NCBI RefSeq assembly: GCF_029991245.1
Contig: NZ_JAIVFO010000014.1
Coordinates: forward strand, 1 to 49,079
Origin: Xanthobacter autotrophicus
Lineage (GTDB): Bacteria; Pseudomonadota; Alphaproteobacteria; Rhizobiales; Xanthobacteraceae
Reading direction: 5' to 3'
DNA length: 49,079 nucleotides
In this document: piece after piece, positions 8,414-15,980 of the stretch
Position numbering within the stretch: the stretch's first letter is position 1
Layout: the number at the start of each line of letters is the position of its first letter
The notes under the pieces: generated by a model
What the model saw: only the letters and a program-made list of their open reading frames with translations
What the model was told of the DNA's origin: nothing
The model's database searches: none
Translations under genes and position numbers: made by a program

Positions 8414-8629
8414 ATGCCTTCCCTGTCCCGCACGCTGCTCGCCATCGGGGCGACGACGCTCTTTCTCGGCCTGACGCTCCCTGCCGCCCGTTCCGCCCCA
8501 CCTGCTCCCGCACCGGTAGCATCGCAGCCCGTCCTCTCGCCCACGATCCATTATCGGTCGAAGACCATCGACGGCGTCGACGTCTTCTATCGCGAGGCCC
8601 GCTCCCTGCCGGTGAAGGGGGCGCGCTGA
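8414..8629 (+). pseudogene. Truncated secreted alpha/beta hydrolase (71 residues)
   Basis: It begins with a normal ATG (CGGAG eight bases upstream) and a clear signal peptide (LLAIGATTLFLGLTLPAARSA). It then encodes IHYRSKTIDGVDVFYREA, matching the first beta strands of hydrolases such as the upstream neighbour (AAISGLDIFYRDAGP). The protein stops right after this at SLPVKGAR, before the HGxP oxyanion loop, so it can have no catalytic function. GCTGAGCGACC at the stop recurs at 8684, which may mark the deletion ends. Confidence 0.6.
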
Positions 8630-8641
8630 GCGACCCGACCA

Positions 8642-8683
8642 GGGCCGCCTGCACCGGGTGTGCGGGCGGCCCATTGAGTTTTT
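8642..8683 (+). terminator. Rho-independent terminator after the hydrolase region
   Basis: GGGCCGCC at 8642-8649 pairs with GGCGGCCC at 8665-8672, followed within seven bases by five Ts. It separates the plus-strand hydrolases from the convergent NrsF gene that ends at 8695. Confidence 0.8.
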
Positions 8684-8694
8684 GCTGAGCGACC

Positions 8695-9336
8695 TCACCA
8701 GCGCAGCAGCTTCGGCCCCATGGCCCAGCCGAACACGGTGACGAGGGCGATGCCGGTCGCGTACCACACGCCCACATAGACCGGCGTGTCGTTGAGGCAG
8801 TAGGAGGCATAGGCGAGGGCGCCGATGCCGCCTGCGACCAGTCCCAGAAGCGCCCCGCAATAGGGCAGCTCGGTCGGCACCGCCTCGCGCAGCACCAGGG
8901 TCAGCAGCACAAGCGGGATAGCCGAGAGCAGTGGGATGGCCACCACGCACAGCCGCCACTCGCGGAACATGACCACTTCGTACCAGAGCGACGGCGAAAG
9001 CGACGCGAGCTGGACGCCTGCCGCGAACCAGACCAGCCCCAAAGGCACCAGTACGAGCAGCAGCGTGCCCGACCGGGTGCCACCGGCGCGCGCGGCGCGG
9101 CGCAGTCCGTAGATCGCGATGGCCACCACAGTGGCGAGAAAGCCGATCTTCAGGAAGAAGCCGGGGGTGCGGACCGCCTCCATGATATCGGGGCGCAGGC
9201 CGAGGGTGAGCATGCACACCAGCGCCGCCGCCGCCAGGGATCCGAACACGGCAAGCGCCACGATGCGATCCTGCCGTCGGGGGTGCACGGCCTCGACGCG
9301 GGTCGAGAGGAAATCGATGAGGTCATCGGTATTCAT
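8695..9336 (-). CDS. nrsF: NrsF-like (DUF1109) membrane anti-sigma factor, second copy
   Basis: A 213-residue protein with about six membrane helices, an N-terminal cytoplasmic segment (TDDLIDFLSTRVEAVHPRRQ) and the same C-terminal ending as the first copy (MGPKLLRW against LGPRLLRW). Its ATG overlaps the sigma factor stop by four bases (ATGA), so the two are translationally coupled. Cysteines in ELPYCGALL and YASYCLNDTP are candidates for stress sensing, by analogy with Caulobacter NrsF. The two copies are clearly paralogous but divergent. Confidence 0.88.
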   Translation of the reverse strand: MNTDDLIDFLSTRVEAVHPRRQDRIVALAVFGSLAAAALVCMLTLGLRPDIMEAVRTPGFFLKIGFLATVVAIAIYGLRRAARAGGTRSGTLLLVLVPLGLVWFAAGVQLASLSPSLWYEVVMFREWRLCVVAIPLLSAIPLVLLTLVLREAVPTELPYCGALLGLVAGGIGALAYASYCLNDTPVYVGVWYATGIALVTVFGWAMGPKLLRW

Positions 9337-9890
9337 GGGCGTGCCTCCGACAGCACGGCGGCGAGCCGCTTCATGCCGCGATGTATTCCGATCTTCACCG
9401 CCGCATCGGACATGCCGATGCGCGCGGCCGCTTCCGCGATGCTGAGGCCCTCGATCTTCACGTATTCGATGGGAAGGCGGAAATGCCGCGGCAGTGTCGC
9501 CAGCGCCCGATGCAGCTCACGCGATGTGTCCACGGCGGAAAACCCGTCGTGCTCGTCGGCGAGATCATCCACTTCGTCGATCTGGACATGGCGCAGGGCC
9601 CGGGCATTGGCCCTGAGATAATCGATGAGCTTGTAGCGCGCGATGCCGTAGGTCCAGGCCAGCACCGGCGACGAACCGTCATAGGTGTGGCGCTTGGTGT
9701 GGAGGACGAGGAGCGTGTCCTGCACCAGGTCCTCAGCCTCGTCCGTGCCCGCGCCGGAGCGGCGGAGCCTGTTGCGGAAATAGCTGCGCAGGCGGCCGGA
9801 CATGTGGTGCAGCAGCGCCCGGTGCGCCGCTGCGTCGCCAGACTGGCTCGCGCGCATCAGCGCCTCGAGATCAGGCTCAGGACTGGTCAT
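9333..9890 (-). CDS. sigF: ECF sigma factor SigF, coupled to NrsF
   Basis: A 185-residue ECF sigma factor. Region 2 contains EAEDLVQDTLLVLHTKRHTYD and AWTYGIARYKLIDYLR; region 4 contains YVKIEGLSIAEAAARIGMS. I prefer the ATG at 9890 over the one five codons upstream because GAGGGGG inside that extension gives it a well-spaced ribosome site. A minus-strand promoter-like sequence GTAACA-N16-CGAA lies at 9940-9915, close to the published SigF consensus of Caulobacter (GTAACC, 16 bases, CGAA). That suggests autoregulation. Confidence 0.9.
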   Translation of the reverse strand: MTSPEPDLEALMRASQSGDAAAHRALLHHMSGRLRSYFRNRLRRSGAGTDEAEDLVQDTLLVLHTKRHTYDGSSPVLAWTYGIARYKLIDYLRANARALRHVQIDEVDDLADEHDGFSAVDTSRELHRALATLPRHFRLPIEYVKIEGLSIAEAAARIGMSDAAVKIGIHRGMKRLAAVLSEARP

Positions 9891-9914
9891 GAAGTTCCCC
9901 CTCATGCGGACGTC

Positions 9915-9940
9915 TTCGCCCCGGCGCGGCCGTGTGTTAC
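9915..9940 (-). promoter_or_regulatory. SigF-type promoter upstream of sigF-nrsF
   Basis: On the minus strand GTAACA (9940-9935), a 16-base spacer and CGAA (9918-9915) match the SigF consensus in sequence and spacing. It lies 25 bp before the sigF start, where an autoregulated promoter is expected. Confidence 0.6.
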
Positions 9941-10090
9941 GTCGCGTCCGATCACGAGACTGCGAGCACGTCGGCCGGAAGCATCAAATGAGAGGAAATA
10001 CTTCCCTGCGGCTCGTTTTATTCCCTTCCTTTGGACTTATTTCCCGAGGCTCTCGTCAAAAACAGTTGACCAGATGAAAAATGATCATCT

Positions 10091-10118
10091 GTAACCTGAG
10101 CGGCACGATTTGCGGAAA
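10091..10118 (+). promoter_or_regulatory. SigF-type promoter upstream of a small secreted protein
   Basis: GTAACC at 10091-10096, exactly 16 bases, then CGGAAA at 10113-10118. The -35 half is a perfect match to the Caulobacter SigF consensus; the -10 half has one extra G. It points away from sigF toward the gene at 10155. Confidence 0.55.
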
Positions 10119-10154
10119 CCTCCATGTCAACGCTTTGAACATGGAGATTACATC

Positions 10155-10433
10155 ATGCGTAAGTCGATCCTTTCCCTCGCGATCCTCGCCGGGGCTCTCG
10201 CCTTCACTGCCGCTGCCCGGGCCGACGACAGCGTGACGGACGCCAACCGCGAGAGCATCCGCGTGGCGCGGGGCGTCACCGCCGACCACGATGGCGGTGC
10301 CCAGCGCGCTCTCGGCTACGGCAATCAGGCGCACACCGGCGGGTTCGCCGGCACGCAGCAGGGCTCTTCCGGCGTCTCCGCCAACGACGCGTTCCTGTTC
10401 GAACTGGGTGATCGCGGTCTCGGCCACAACTGA
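10155..10433 (+). CDS. Small secreted protein behind a SigF-like promoter
   Basis: A 92-residue protein; GGAG at 10143 supports the ATG at 10155. A signal peptide (MRKSILSLAILAGALAFTAAARA) precedes a mature part of about 70 residues. That part is rich in Gly, Ala, Asp and Asn with no cysteines (VARGVTADHDGGAQRALGYGNQA), so probably flexible and periplasmic. No family recognised. It is divergent from sigF-nrsF and preceded by a GTAACC-N16-CGGAAA sequence, so it is a likely member of the SigF regulon and may contribute to a metal or oxidative envelope response; the latter is inference. Confidence 0.75.
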   Translation: MRKSILSLAILAGALAFTAAARADDSVTDANRESIRVARGVTADHDGGAQRALGYGNQAHTGGFAGTQQGSSGVSANDAFLFELGDRGLGHN

Positions 10434-10499
10434 CCGCAGCCCGGCCGCGGTGGCAGGTCCGCCGCGACAGGTCCGCCACGGCCGGGGCTTCCATTCAAG

Positions 10500-10549
10500 G
10501 CCGGATCCGCTCAGGTTGGCGAAACCTGAACGGATCCGGCTTTCTTTGT
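10500..10549 (+). terminator. Strong rho-independent terminator, probably bidirectional
   Basis: GCCGGATCCG (10500-10509) and TCAGGTT (10511-10517) pair with AACCTGA (10523-10529) and CGGATCCGGC (10531-10540), with one internal mismatch and a 5-base loop. TTTCTTT follows. It separates the small secreted protein from the convergent membrane protein gene. Confidence 0.9.
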
Positions 10550-10573
10550 TAGATTGGTCTGATGCCGGGTGGG

Positions 10574-12580
10574 CTATGGCGATGTGCCGGGCTGGCTCGC
10601 CACCGCGACATAGATGCGCCAGCGGCCCACTTCCTCCTGCGCCAGACGGAAGAGGGGGCTTGCCGCGAATGGATCGTTTCGCCACGCCCCATCCTGAGCC
10701 GTCACCACCACCGCCCCGCAACCGAAGCTGAGGCGCATGTGCGCGAGGTCGGCGGGTACTCCGGTTCCGTCGAAGACACGGGCGAACAGGTCGGCGGCTT
10801 CCGAACGCTGCTGCGGCGTCAGCGGTGCGAAGGCGAGCGCCATTTCGGGTCCCGCGAAACAGGACCGCCGCCGCGACAGAAGTGCCCAGGACAGGTTGAT
10901 GGGCCACGGCGTCAGCTGTTCCAGCCGGCCCGGATTGCTGGCGATGCGCACGTCCGCCGCCACCTCCCGGCGCACCGCCGCCCACAAGGCCGGATCCCCT
11001 GCAAACGTCTCGCCATCAACGCTGTGCACGCCGCGCAAATTGCCGGTCGCCAGCACCCAGCTATCCGGCAGACCGGCGGCGATGAGTGCTGCTGCCGCGC
11101 CGATCGCAAGCCAGCGCCGGCGTTGCAGGATACCCGCGATCGCAGCGCCGGCGAATCCGGAAAGCACCAGAACCGCCGGCAGGACGGCGCGCCAGCCGAG
11201 GTCGTTGTTCTCGCCCGCCGTGCTGACGAGGAAAGCGCTGATGGCCAAGGCGCCAAGGGACAGGGTGCCGAGCGCGGACGCGAGGCGGTTCGTGCCGGCT
11301 TCCCCGCGATGGCGTCGGTGGAGCATCATGGCGAGGCCGGCGGCACCGGCGAAGGCGGGAAACTCGATGGGCAGCAGGACCAGCCAATAGGCCGGGATGT
11401 CGAGGATCATCCGCAGCCCAGCCGGAACGGCGGGACCAAGCACGGCAAACGGTTCGATCCGGATCGGCGGCCCGCCGCCGCGCGCCGCCGCGACTTGCAA
11501 TTGCGCGAGCAGGATCGGCGCCACCAGTGCGCCGGCGCCGAGAGTCGCAGCCGCCACCAGCGCCAGGAAGCGCCCGCGTCCCCCAATCGGGCGGCGGACC
11601 GCGAGCATCAGCACGGCAGCGCCGCCCCCGAGCGCGAAGGTGACGCCGCCCACCCACAGGGAGCTGTCGAATCCCGCCGCGATCAGGACTGCGAGAACCA
11701 CCGTGGCTCCGCGCGACGGGCGCGCGCGCACCTGCGCCAGCAGCCAGACGGCGAGCACCACGCTTGAGGCCGACGCCACATGGTGCGGGCTCCAGCTCGC
11801 CTGATACAGCACGCCCGCGAGCCCGGTCGCCGGCTCGATCATCGGATCGACGCGCGCCGCTCCGAACAGGGACGCCAGGATCGGCCTCAGGGAGCCGGAG
11901 GCCGCGGCTGCCAGTGCCAGCAGCGGTGCTATTGCGGAGGGGCGGAACCGGAAGGCGATTCCGGCCACCAGTGCCAATGCGGCGAAGGCCGAGAGGAAGG
12001 TGGTCGCGGCATCCGCCTCCCATCCCATCGCGCCGGTGAGAATGGCGATCTGAGCCGCTCCAAAATGCCAGAGATAATAATAGGATATGACCCCGGGTGC
12101 GCCGCCTGAGCCGAACACCGGATTGGCGGGCGGCACCACCCCGTGGAGCGCGATCTCGTCGATGAGCGCGATCTTGGCGTGATCGTAGATGGGGGTCGCC
12201 AGCGCGATGGCGCCGTCCGCGCCCACCTTGGGCAGGACGGCGGCGGCGGGAATACAGGCGAGCAGCGCGGCGACCGCCAAGGCGGGCAGGAGAAGGCGGG
12301 CTCCGGCGTCTGTCTTGGGAAGCGCCGTCCGTGCGGATCGCAGCAGCGGCGCGCCGACGCACACAAAGGCGGTGACCAGCAGGATCGTGCTTCGCGATAG
12401 TCCGATGATCGGGGCGAGGGCCAGCATCGCCATGTTCTGCACGGCCCAGCCGAGCGCCGGCGCCAGCGCAATGGCCGGGGCGCCGCGGATCATCACGGCG
12501 CGGGCGACGAGCCAGCCGGGGCCGCACCACAGCGCGAGCCCGGCGAAGATCGAAAACAGCATATGCGCGGTCGAGGCCAT
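10574..12580 (-). CDS. Large polytopic membrane protein, GT-C-like
   Basis: A 668-residue protein with about 12-13 hydrophobic helices followed by a soluble C-terminal region of roughly 170 residues. Long periplasm-facing loops after the early helices (with ISYYYLWHFGAAQIA and YQASWSPHHVAS) recall membrane glycosyltransferases of the GT-C fold, which use polyprenyl-phosphate sugars. I cannot see an unambiguous DxD-type catalytic motif, so the call is structural only. The gene lies directly downstream of the molybdoenzyme operon on the same strand (38 bp apart) but is functionally unrelated as far as I can tell. Confidence 0.6.
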   Translation of the reverse strand: MASTAHMLFSIFAGLALWCGPGWLVARAVMIRGAPAIALAPALGWAVQNMAMLALAPIIGLSRSTILLVTAFVCVGAPLLRSARTALPKTDAGARLLLPALAVAALLACIPAAAVLPKVGADGAIALATPIYDHAKIALIDEIALHGVVPPANPVFGSGGAPGVISYYYLWHFGAAQIAILTGAMGWEADAATTFLSAFAALALVAGIAFRFRPSAIAPLLALAAAASGSLRPILASLFGAARVDPMIEPATGLAGVLYQASWSPHHVASASSVVLAVWLLAQVRARPSRGATVVLAVLIAAGFDSSLWVGGVTFALGGGAAVLMLAVRRPIGGRGRFLALVAAATLGAGALVAPILLAQLQVAAARGGGPPIRIEPFAVLGPAVPAGLRMILDIPAYWLVLLPIEFPAFAGAAGLAMMLHRRHRGEAGTNRLASALGTLSLGALAISAFLVSTAGENNDLGWRAVLPAVLVLSGFAGAAIAGILQRRRWLAIGAAAALIAAGLPDSWVLATGNLRGVHSVDGETFAGDPALWAAVRREVAADVRIASNPGRLEQLTPWPINLSWALLSRRRSCFAGPEMALAFAPLTPQQRSEAADLFARVFDGTGVPADLAHMRLSFGCGAVVVTAQDGAWRNDPFAASPLFRLAQEEVGRWRIYVAVASQPGTSP

Positions 12581-12618
12581 GGCCGGTCAGTCCCGGCGCC
12601 CGATCGGGCCGGCCGCCC

Positions 12619-13410
12619 TCACAGGCCGGCGAACCAGTTGAAGCCCTGTTTCTCCCAGAAGCCCAGCGGGTAGGTGTTGGTGACCTCGATGGCGCGGATC
12701 CATTTGGGATTCTTGTAGCCGAGCTTCACCGCGGTGCGCAGGCGCAGCGGGAAGCCGTAGGGGTCGGTGATGGGCTCGCCGGCATATTTGGTGGCAAGGA
12801 TGGTCTGGGGATGGAGCGCCGAGGCCATGTCGATGCTCTCCATGTAGTCGTCGTTGCCGTAGAAGGCGATGTATTTGGCCGAGAGGTCGGCGCCGATGCG
12901 GGTCAGGAAGTCCTTCAGGTTCGGCCCGGACCACTGGCCGATATAATCCCAGCCCTCCACGCAGATGTGGCGGATGATCTCCTCCTGCTCGGGCAGGGCG
13001 TAGATCTGGTCCAGCGTCCACGGGCGCTTGTCCTGGATGAGGCCGGAGAGTTCCAGTTTCCAGGTGGAGACGTCCACCGGCTTCACCTCGTCGATCTCGT
13101 AATAGGCGTTGAAGCGCGGCGGCTTCACCACGAGGTCGGGGGAAAAGGTGGGGGCAAGCTTCTTGGGGTTGAACAGGGCTGCCTGCACGCCGTCGTTGAA
13201 ATCCGAAACGGTTCTCAGCACGCTCTGCACCGCGCCGCGATTGGAGATGTCGCAGCCGGCGAGCAGCGACAGGGCGCCGAGGCTGAAGGTGCCGCGCAGC
13301 ACCTTGCGGCGATCGATGGTCTCGATCAGCTTGCGGTTCTCGACGATGAGGCTCTTGTCGGGCGTGGTGACCGAGGACCGTCGCGGGGCGAAGGGATTGC
13401 GGAATGCCAT
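12619..13410 (-). CDS. Molybdopterin oxidoreductase, sulfite oxidase / MsrP-like catalytic subunit
   Basis: A 263-residue exported molybdoenzyme. The N-terminus has RRKVLRG followed by a hydrophobic stretch ending in SLLAGC, compatible with Tat export and perhaps lipidation at Cys53. The molybdenum-ligating cysteine is Cys150 in RHICVEGWD, the conserved motif of the sulfite oxidase family. GEPITDPYGFPLRL and the final WEKQGFNWF segment also fit this family. The cytochrome b gene lies immediately upstream, giving a membrane-coupled two-component enzyme like MsrPQ/YedYZ. Substrate (methionine sulfoxide, sulfite or other) is undetermined. Confidence 0.88.
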   Translation of the reverse strand: MAFRNPFAPRRSSVTTPDKSLIVENRKLIETIDRRKVLRGTFSLGALSLLAGCDISNRGAVQSVLRTVSDFNDGVQAALFNPKKLAPTFSPDLVVKPPRFNAYYEIDEVKPVDVSTWKLELSGLIQDKRPWTLDQIYALPEQEEIIRHICVEGWDYIGQWSGPNLKDFLTRIGADLSAKYIAFYGNDDYMESIDMASALHPQTILATKYAGEPITDPYGFPLRLRTAVKLGYKNPKWIRAIEVTNTYPLGFWEKQGFNWFAGL

Positions 13411-13422
13411 TTTCGCCTCCGG

Positions 13423-14091
13423 TCAATGGGTTGTGGTGGGCGCGGGTGCGCCCTCGGAATGCGGATCTTCGGCGGGCACGCGGGGCCCGCCGGTGAGCAT
13501 GGCGAGGATGGTGCGCGGCACGAGCAGCGCCAGGGCCACATGCACCACCATGAACCCCACGATGGCCGCCATGCCCAGGAAATGCGCCAGCCGTGCCCCC
13601 TGGAAGCCACCGAACAGGCTGACGAGAAAGGAGAATTGCACCGGCTTCCAGATCGCGAGGCCGGAGACGACCTGCACGATGATGATCCCGATGACACCCA
13701 CATAAAGCACCTTCTGCACCGCATTGTAGTGCGTGAGGTCCGCATGCTTCAGGCGGAAGGTCAGCGCCGCCACCATCTCGGCCACCACCTCGCGCGGGCG
13801 GATGGGGAAGAACAGGCGGGCAAAGCGCCCGGTGGCGATCCCGTAGGCGAGGTAGAACAGGCCGTTGAAGACCAGGATCCACATGCCGAAGAAGTGCCAC
13901 TGCAGGGCGTGCTGCGCCCAGATGCCGAGCACGATCTCCTGCGGGAAGTGCAGGAAGCCGAAGATCACTTCATCATTATAGATCTTCCACCCGCTTCCGA
14001 TCATGACGATCATGGCGATGGCATTGGTCCAGTGCATGATCCGGATAGGAAGGGGATGCATGCGTCTTGTTCGATGTGTGGAAGATGTCAT
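13423..14091 (-). CDS. Membrane cytochrome b561-type partner of the molybdoenzyme
   Basis: About 222 residues with four to five membrane helices and histidines suited to b-heme binding: IRIMHWTNA in helix 1, LQWHFFGMW in helix 2, and RLAHFLGMAA / FMVVHVALALL near the end. It resembles di-heme cytochrome b561/NapC-type quinone-linked subunits and would pass electrons between the quinone pool and the molybdoenzyme, whose gene starts 12 bp downstream. I prefer the ATG at 14091 because AGGGG lies six bases before it; the ATG at 14097 has no spacing to that site. An AT-rich divergent promoter region follows. Confidence 0.85.
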   Translation of the reverse strand: MTSSTHRTRRMHPLPIRIMHWTNAIAMIVMIGSGWKIYNDEVIFGFLHFPQEIVLGIWAQHALQWHFFGMWILVFNGLFYLAYGIATGRFARLFFPIRPREVVAEMVAALTFRLKHADLTHYNAVQKVLYVGVIGIIIVQVVSGLAIWKPVQFSFLVSLFGGFQGARLAHFLGMAAIVGFMVVHVALALLVPRTILAMLTGGPRVPAEDPHSEGAPAPTTTH

Positions 14092-14097
14092 GGTCAT

Positions 14098-14211
14098 CCC
14101 CTGTTATTGTCTATGTATTTATCTCAGATGTTCTCACATAATTCATTTTTACAATTGCATTTATGGATGTATTGCATAGATTATACTGAACGTGTTTGAA
14201 GGATCGGGTCC
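14098..14211. promoter_or_regulatory. AT-rich divergent promoter region, cytochrome b / PRC-barrel gene
   Basis: This 114-bp gap is markedly AT-rich against its surroundings (for example TTATTGTCTATGTATTTATC and ATTCATTTTTACAATTGCAT). It separates two divergent genes, so it should hold both promoters. No SigF-type GTAAC box and no clear palindrome were found. Confidence 0.5.
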
Positions 14212-14676
14212 ATGCGCGCCACCCCCTTGCTCTTCGCTCTTGCCCTCGTCGGCGTGGCGCCCGTCACTTTCGCCATCGCGGGCGGGCCGCCCCATGCCGA
14301 CACCCAGGCCGGCCCGGCGGACGACAACCTCACCCCCGCCGAGCGCATGGCCGCGCGCTTCCCCCAGAAGGTGCGCGTGGGCGACCTCGTCGGCCTGCCG
14401 CTGCTTGATTTCGATGACCGCACCCTGGGCTATGTGCGGGAGGTGGCGCGCACGCCCGAGGGCGGCATCGTGTTGGTGGTGCCCGTGGGCGGCTGGTTCG
14501 GCCACGGCGGCCGGCCGGTGGCGGTGCCCATCGAGACGGTGGCCATTCTCGGCCGCCAGATCGCCCTGCTCGACATCCCCCGTGCCGAGCTGCCCCAGCG
14601 CGCCGGCTGGGCGGCGAAGGATGGTGCGCCCATCGCTGGCGACGAGATCATTCGGATCGCCATCACCCGCAGGTGA
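14212..14676 (+). CDS. Secreted PRC-barrel domain protein
   Basis: A 154-residue protein with a signal peptide (LLFALALVGVAPVTFAIAGG). It then has a PRC-barrel-like domain of about 80 residues beginning KVRVGDLVGLPLLDFDDRTLG and continuing through a VGGWFGHGGRPVAVP loop. PRC barrels are small beta barrels often binding RNA, protein partners or photosynthetic reaction centres; exported versions are common in Rhizobiales with unknown roles. Divergence from the molybdoenzyme operon suggests co-regulation or service to that enzyme, as inference. Confidence 0.75.
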   Translation: MRATPLLFALALVGVAPVTFAIAGGPPHADTQAGPADDNLTPAERMAARFPQKVRVGDLVGLPLLDFDDRTLGYVREVARTPEGGIVLVVPVGGWFGHGGRPVAVPIETVAILGRQIALLDIPRAELPQRAGWAAKDGAPIAGDEIIRIAITRR

Positions 14677-14702
14677 GGCCGGGGCGGGGAGAGGGCGGCC
14701 CA

Positions 14703-15962
14703 TCACCGCCCCTCCATGCCCCGGGCGATGCGGTTCACCGCATCCACCGTGTCCATGTCGCGCCGGTTCACCGCCAGGTGCCGGCCGAAGGCGAGGGCGG
14801 TGCGCTCCAGCGCCGCCCGCAGGCCGAGATCGGCGATGGCCTCGAACTCCGCCACATGGGCAAGCCCCAAAATGCGGCGGTGAATCTCGATGCCGGCAAA
14901 GCCGAGCGCGTCGCGCCACACGGTGTCGAGGTGCTGGGCGAGAGCGGCTTCGCTGCCCACCGCATCGCCCTGGTCCTCGAACAGGTCGCGCCCGCCGAGG
15001 ATGCCTGTGCGCTCTGTGCGCCACAGGCGGGAGAATTCCGCCGCAAATACCCGCCAGCACGTCTCCGCCGTGGCAAGCAGCTGATCGCTGGCCCGGGCCG
15101 CGGTGCGTGCGTCGGGACGGTGGGCCTTGCGGGTGAAATAGGCCATCCACAGGTGGGCCAGCAGCACGCCCACATCGAACCCCATGGGGCCATAGAGGGC
15201 GAATTCGGCGTCGATGACGCGGGTGTCGTCCGCTGTCGCCATCACCGAGCCGGTATGAAGGTCGCCGTGGAGCAGGGTTTCGGCGCAGGTGGCGAAGCGC
15301 GTCTTCATCTCCTGCGCGGCGATCTTCAGGGGCCGGTCGGCACGCACAGCCTGCGCCGTCGCCTCAAGTCCGGGCGTGTGCCGGTTGAGCGGTGCGTCCT
15401 TGAACGGGTCGGAGAACACCAGCTCCTCTGTGATGCCGGCCAGTTCGACGTTGCCGGAAAACAGGGCGAGGTCCGCCTTGCGCGCGGCGGTGGGCATGGA
15501 CCAGTCGGAGCCGCTAAACAGGGTGCGGGCGAGATAGAGGCCGAGGTGGTCGCCGAGGCGGGGCAACTCCTCGCCTTCGATCAGGGCGCGGCGCACCACC
15601 TTGTGGGGCGTCAGATGCTCCATCACCAGGAGCGCCTGGGCGGGGTCGAACAGCTTGAGGTCCGGCACCCGGCCGGGATCGCGCGCGCCGAGCCTTTTCA
15701 GGGCTTCATGCTCGAAGAAGGCGCGGTCGAGCGACATGGGCCAGCTTTCGCCCACCACGCGGGCATAGGGCAGCGCCTGCTTCACCACCAGCGAGCCTCT
15801 ATCGCTTTCCACGATGAAGACGAGGTTGAGGTTGCCGTCGCCCACCTCGCGCACCCGCCAACCCGTGGCGGGGCCGAGGGGATCGAGGAGTTCCGCCCGC
15901 TCGCCGAGGCGCCGCGGCAGGCTCTCGCAATCGAGGGGACGGTAGGAGATGCGCTCGAGCAT
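14703..15962 (-). CDS. mtnK: S-methyl-5-thioribose kinase-like protein
   Basis: A 419-residue kinase of the aminoglycoside-phosphotransferase/MtnK fold. Visible landmarks are VREVGDGNLNLVFIV (nucleotide loop, 37-51), the catalytic HGDLHTGS at 232-239 and the metal-binding DAEF at 251-254. MtnK phosphorylates free 5-methylthioribose, and related activity on 5-deoxyribose is known. The length matches. It follows a nucleoside phosphorylase by 18 bp. A phosphorylase would already give sugar-1-phosphate, so the pairing is puzzling unless the upstream enzyme is really a nucleosidase or this kinase uses a different sugar. No mtnA is seen in the window. Confidence 0.85.
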   Translation of the reverse strand: MLERISYRPLDCESLPRRLGERAELLDPLGPATGWRVREVGDGNLNLVFIVESDRGSLVVKQALPYARVVGESWPMSLDRAFFEHEALKRLGARDPGRVPDLKLFDPAQALLVMEHLTPHKVVRRALIEGEELPRLGDHLGLYLARTLFSGSDWSMPTAARKADLALFSGNVELAGITEELVFSDPFKDAPLNRHTPGLEATAQAVRADRPLKIAAQEMKTRFATCAETLLHGDLHTGSVMATADDTRVIDAEFALYGPMGFDVGVLLAHLWMAYFTRKAHRPDARTAARASDQLLATAETCWRVFAAEFSRLWRTERTGILGGRDLFEDQGDAVGSEAALAQHLDTVWRDALGFAGIEIHRRILGLAHVAEFEAIADLGLRAALERTALAFGRHLAVNRRDMDTVDAVNRIARGMEGR

Positions 15963-15980
15963 GGCGGTTTTCTCCCTCTG

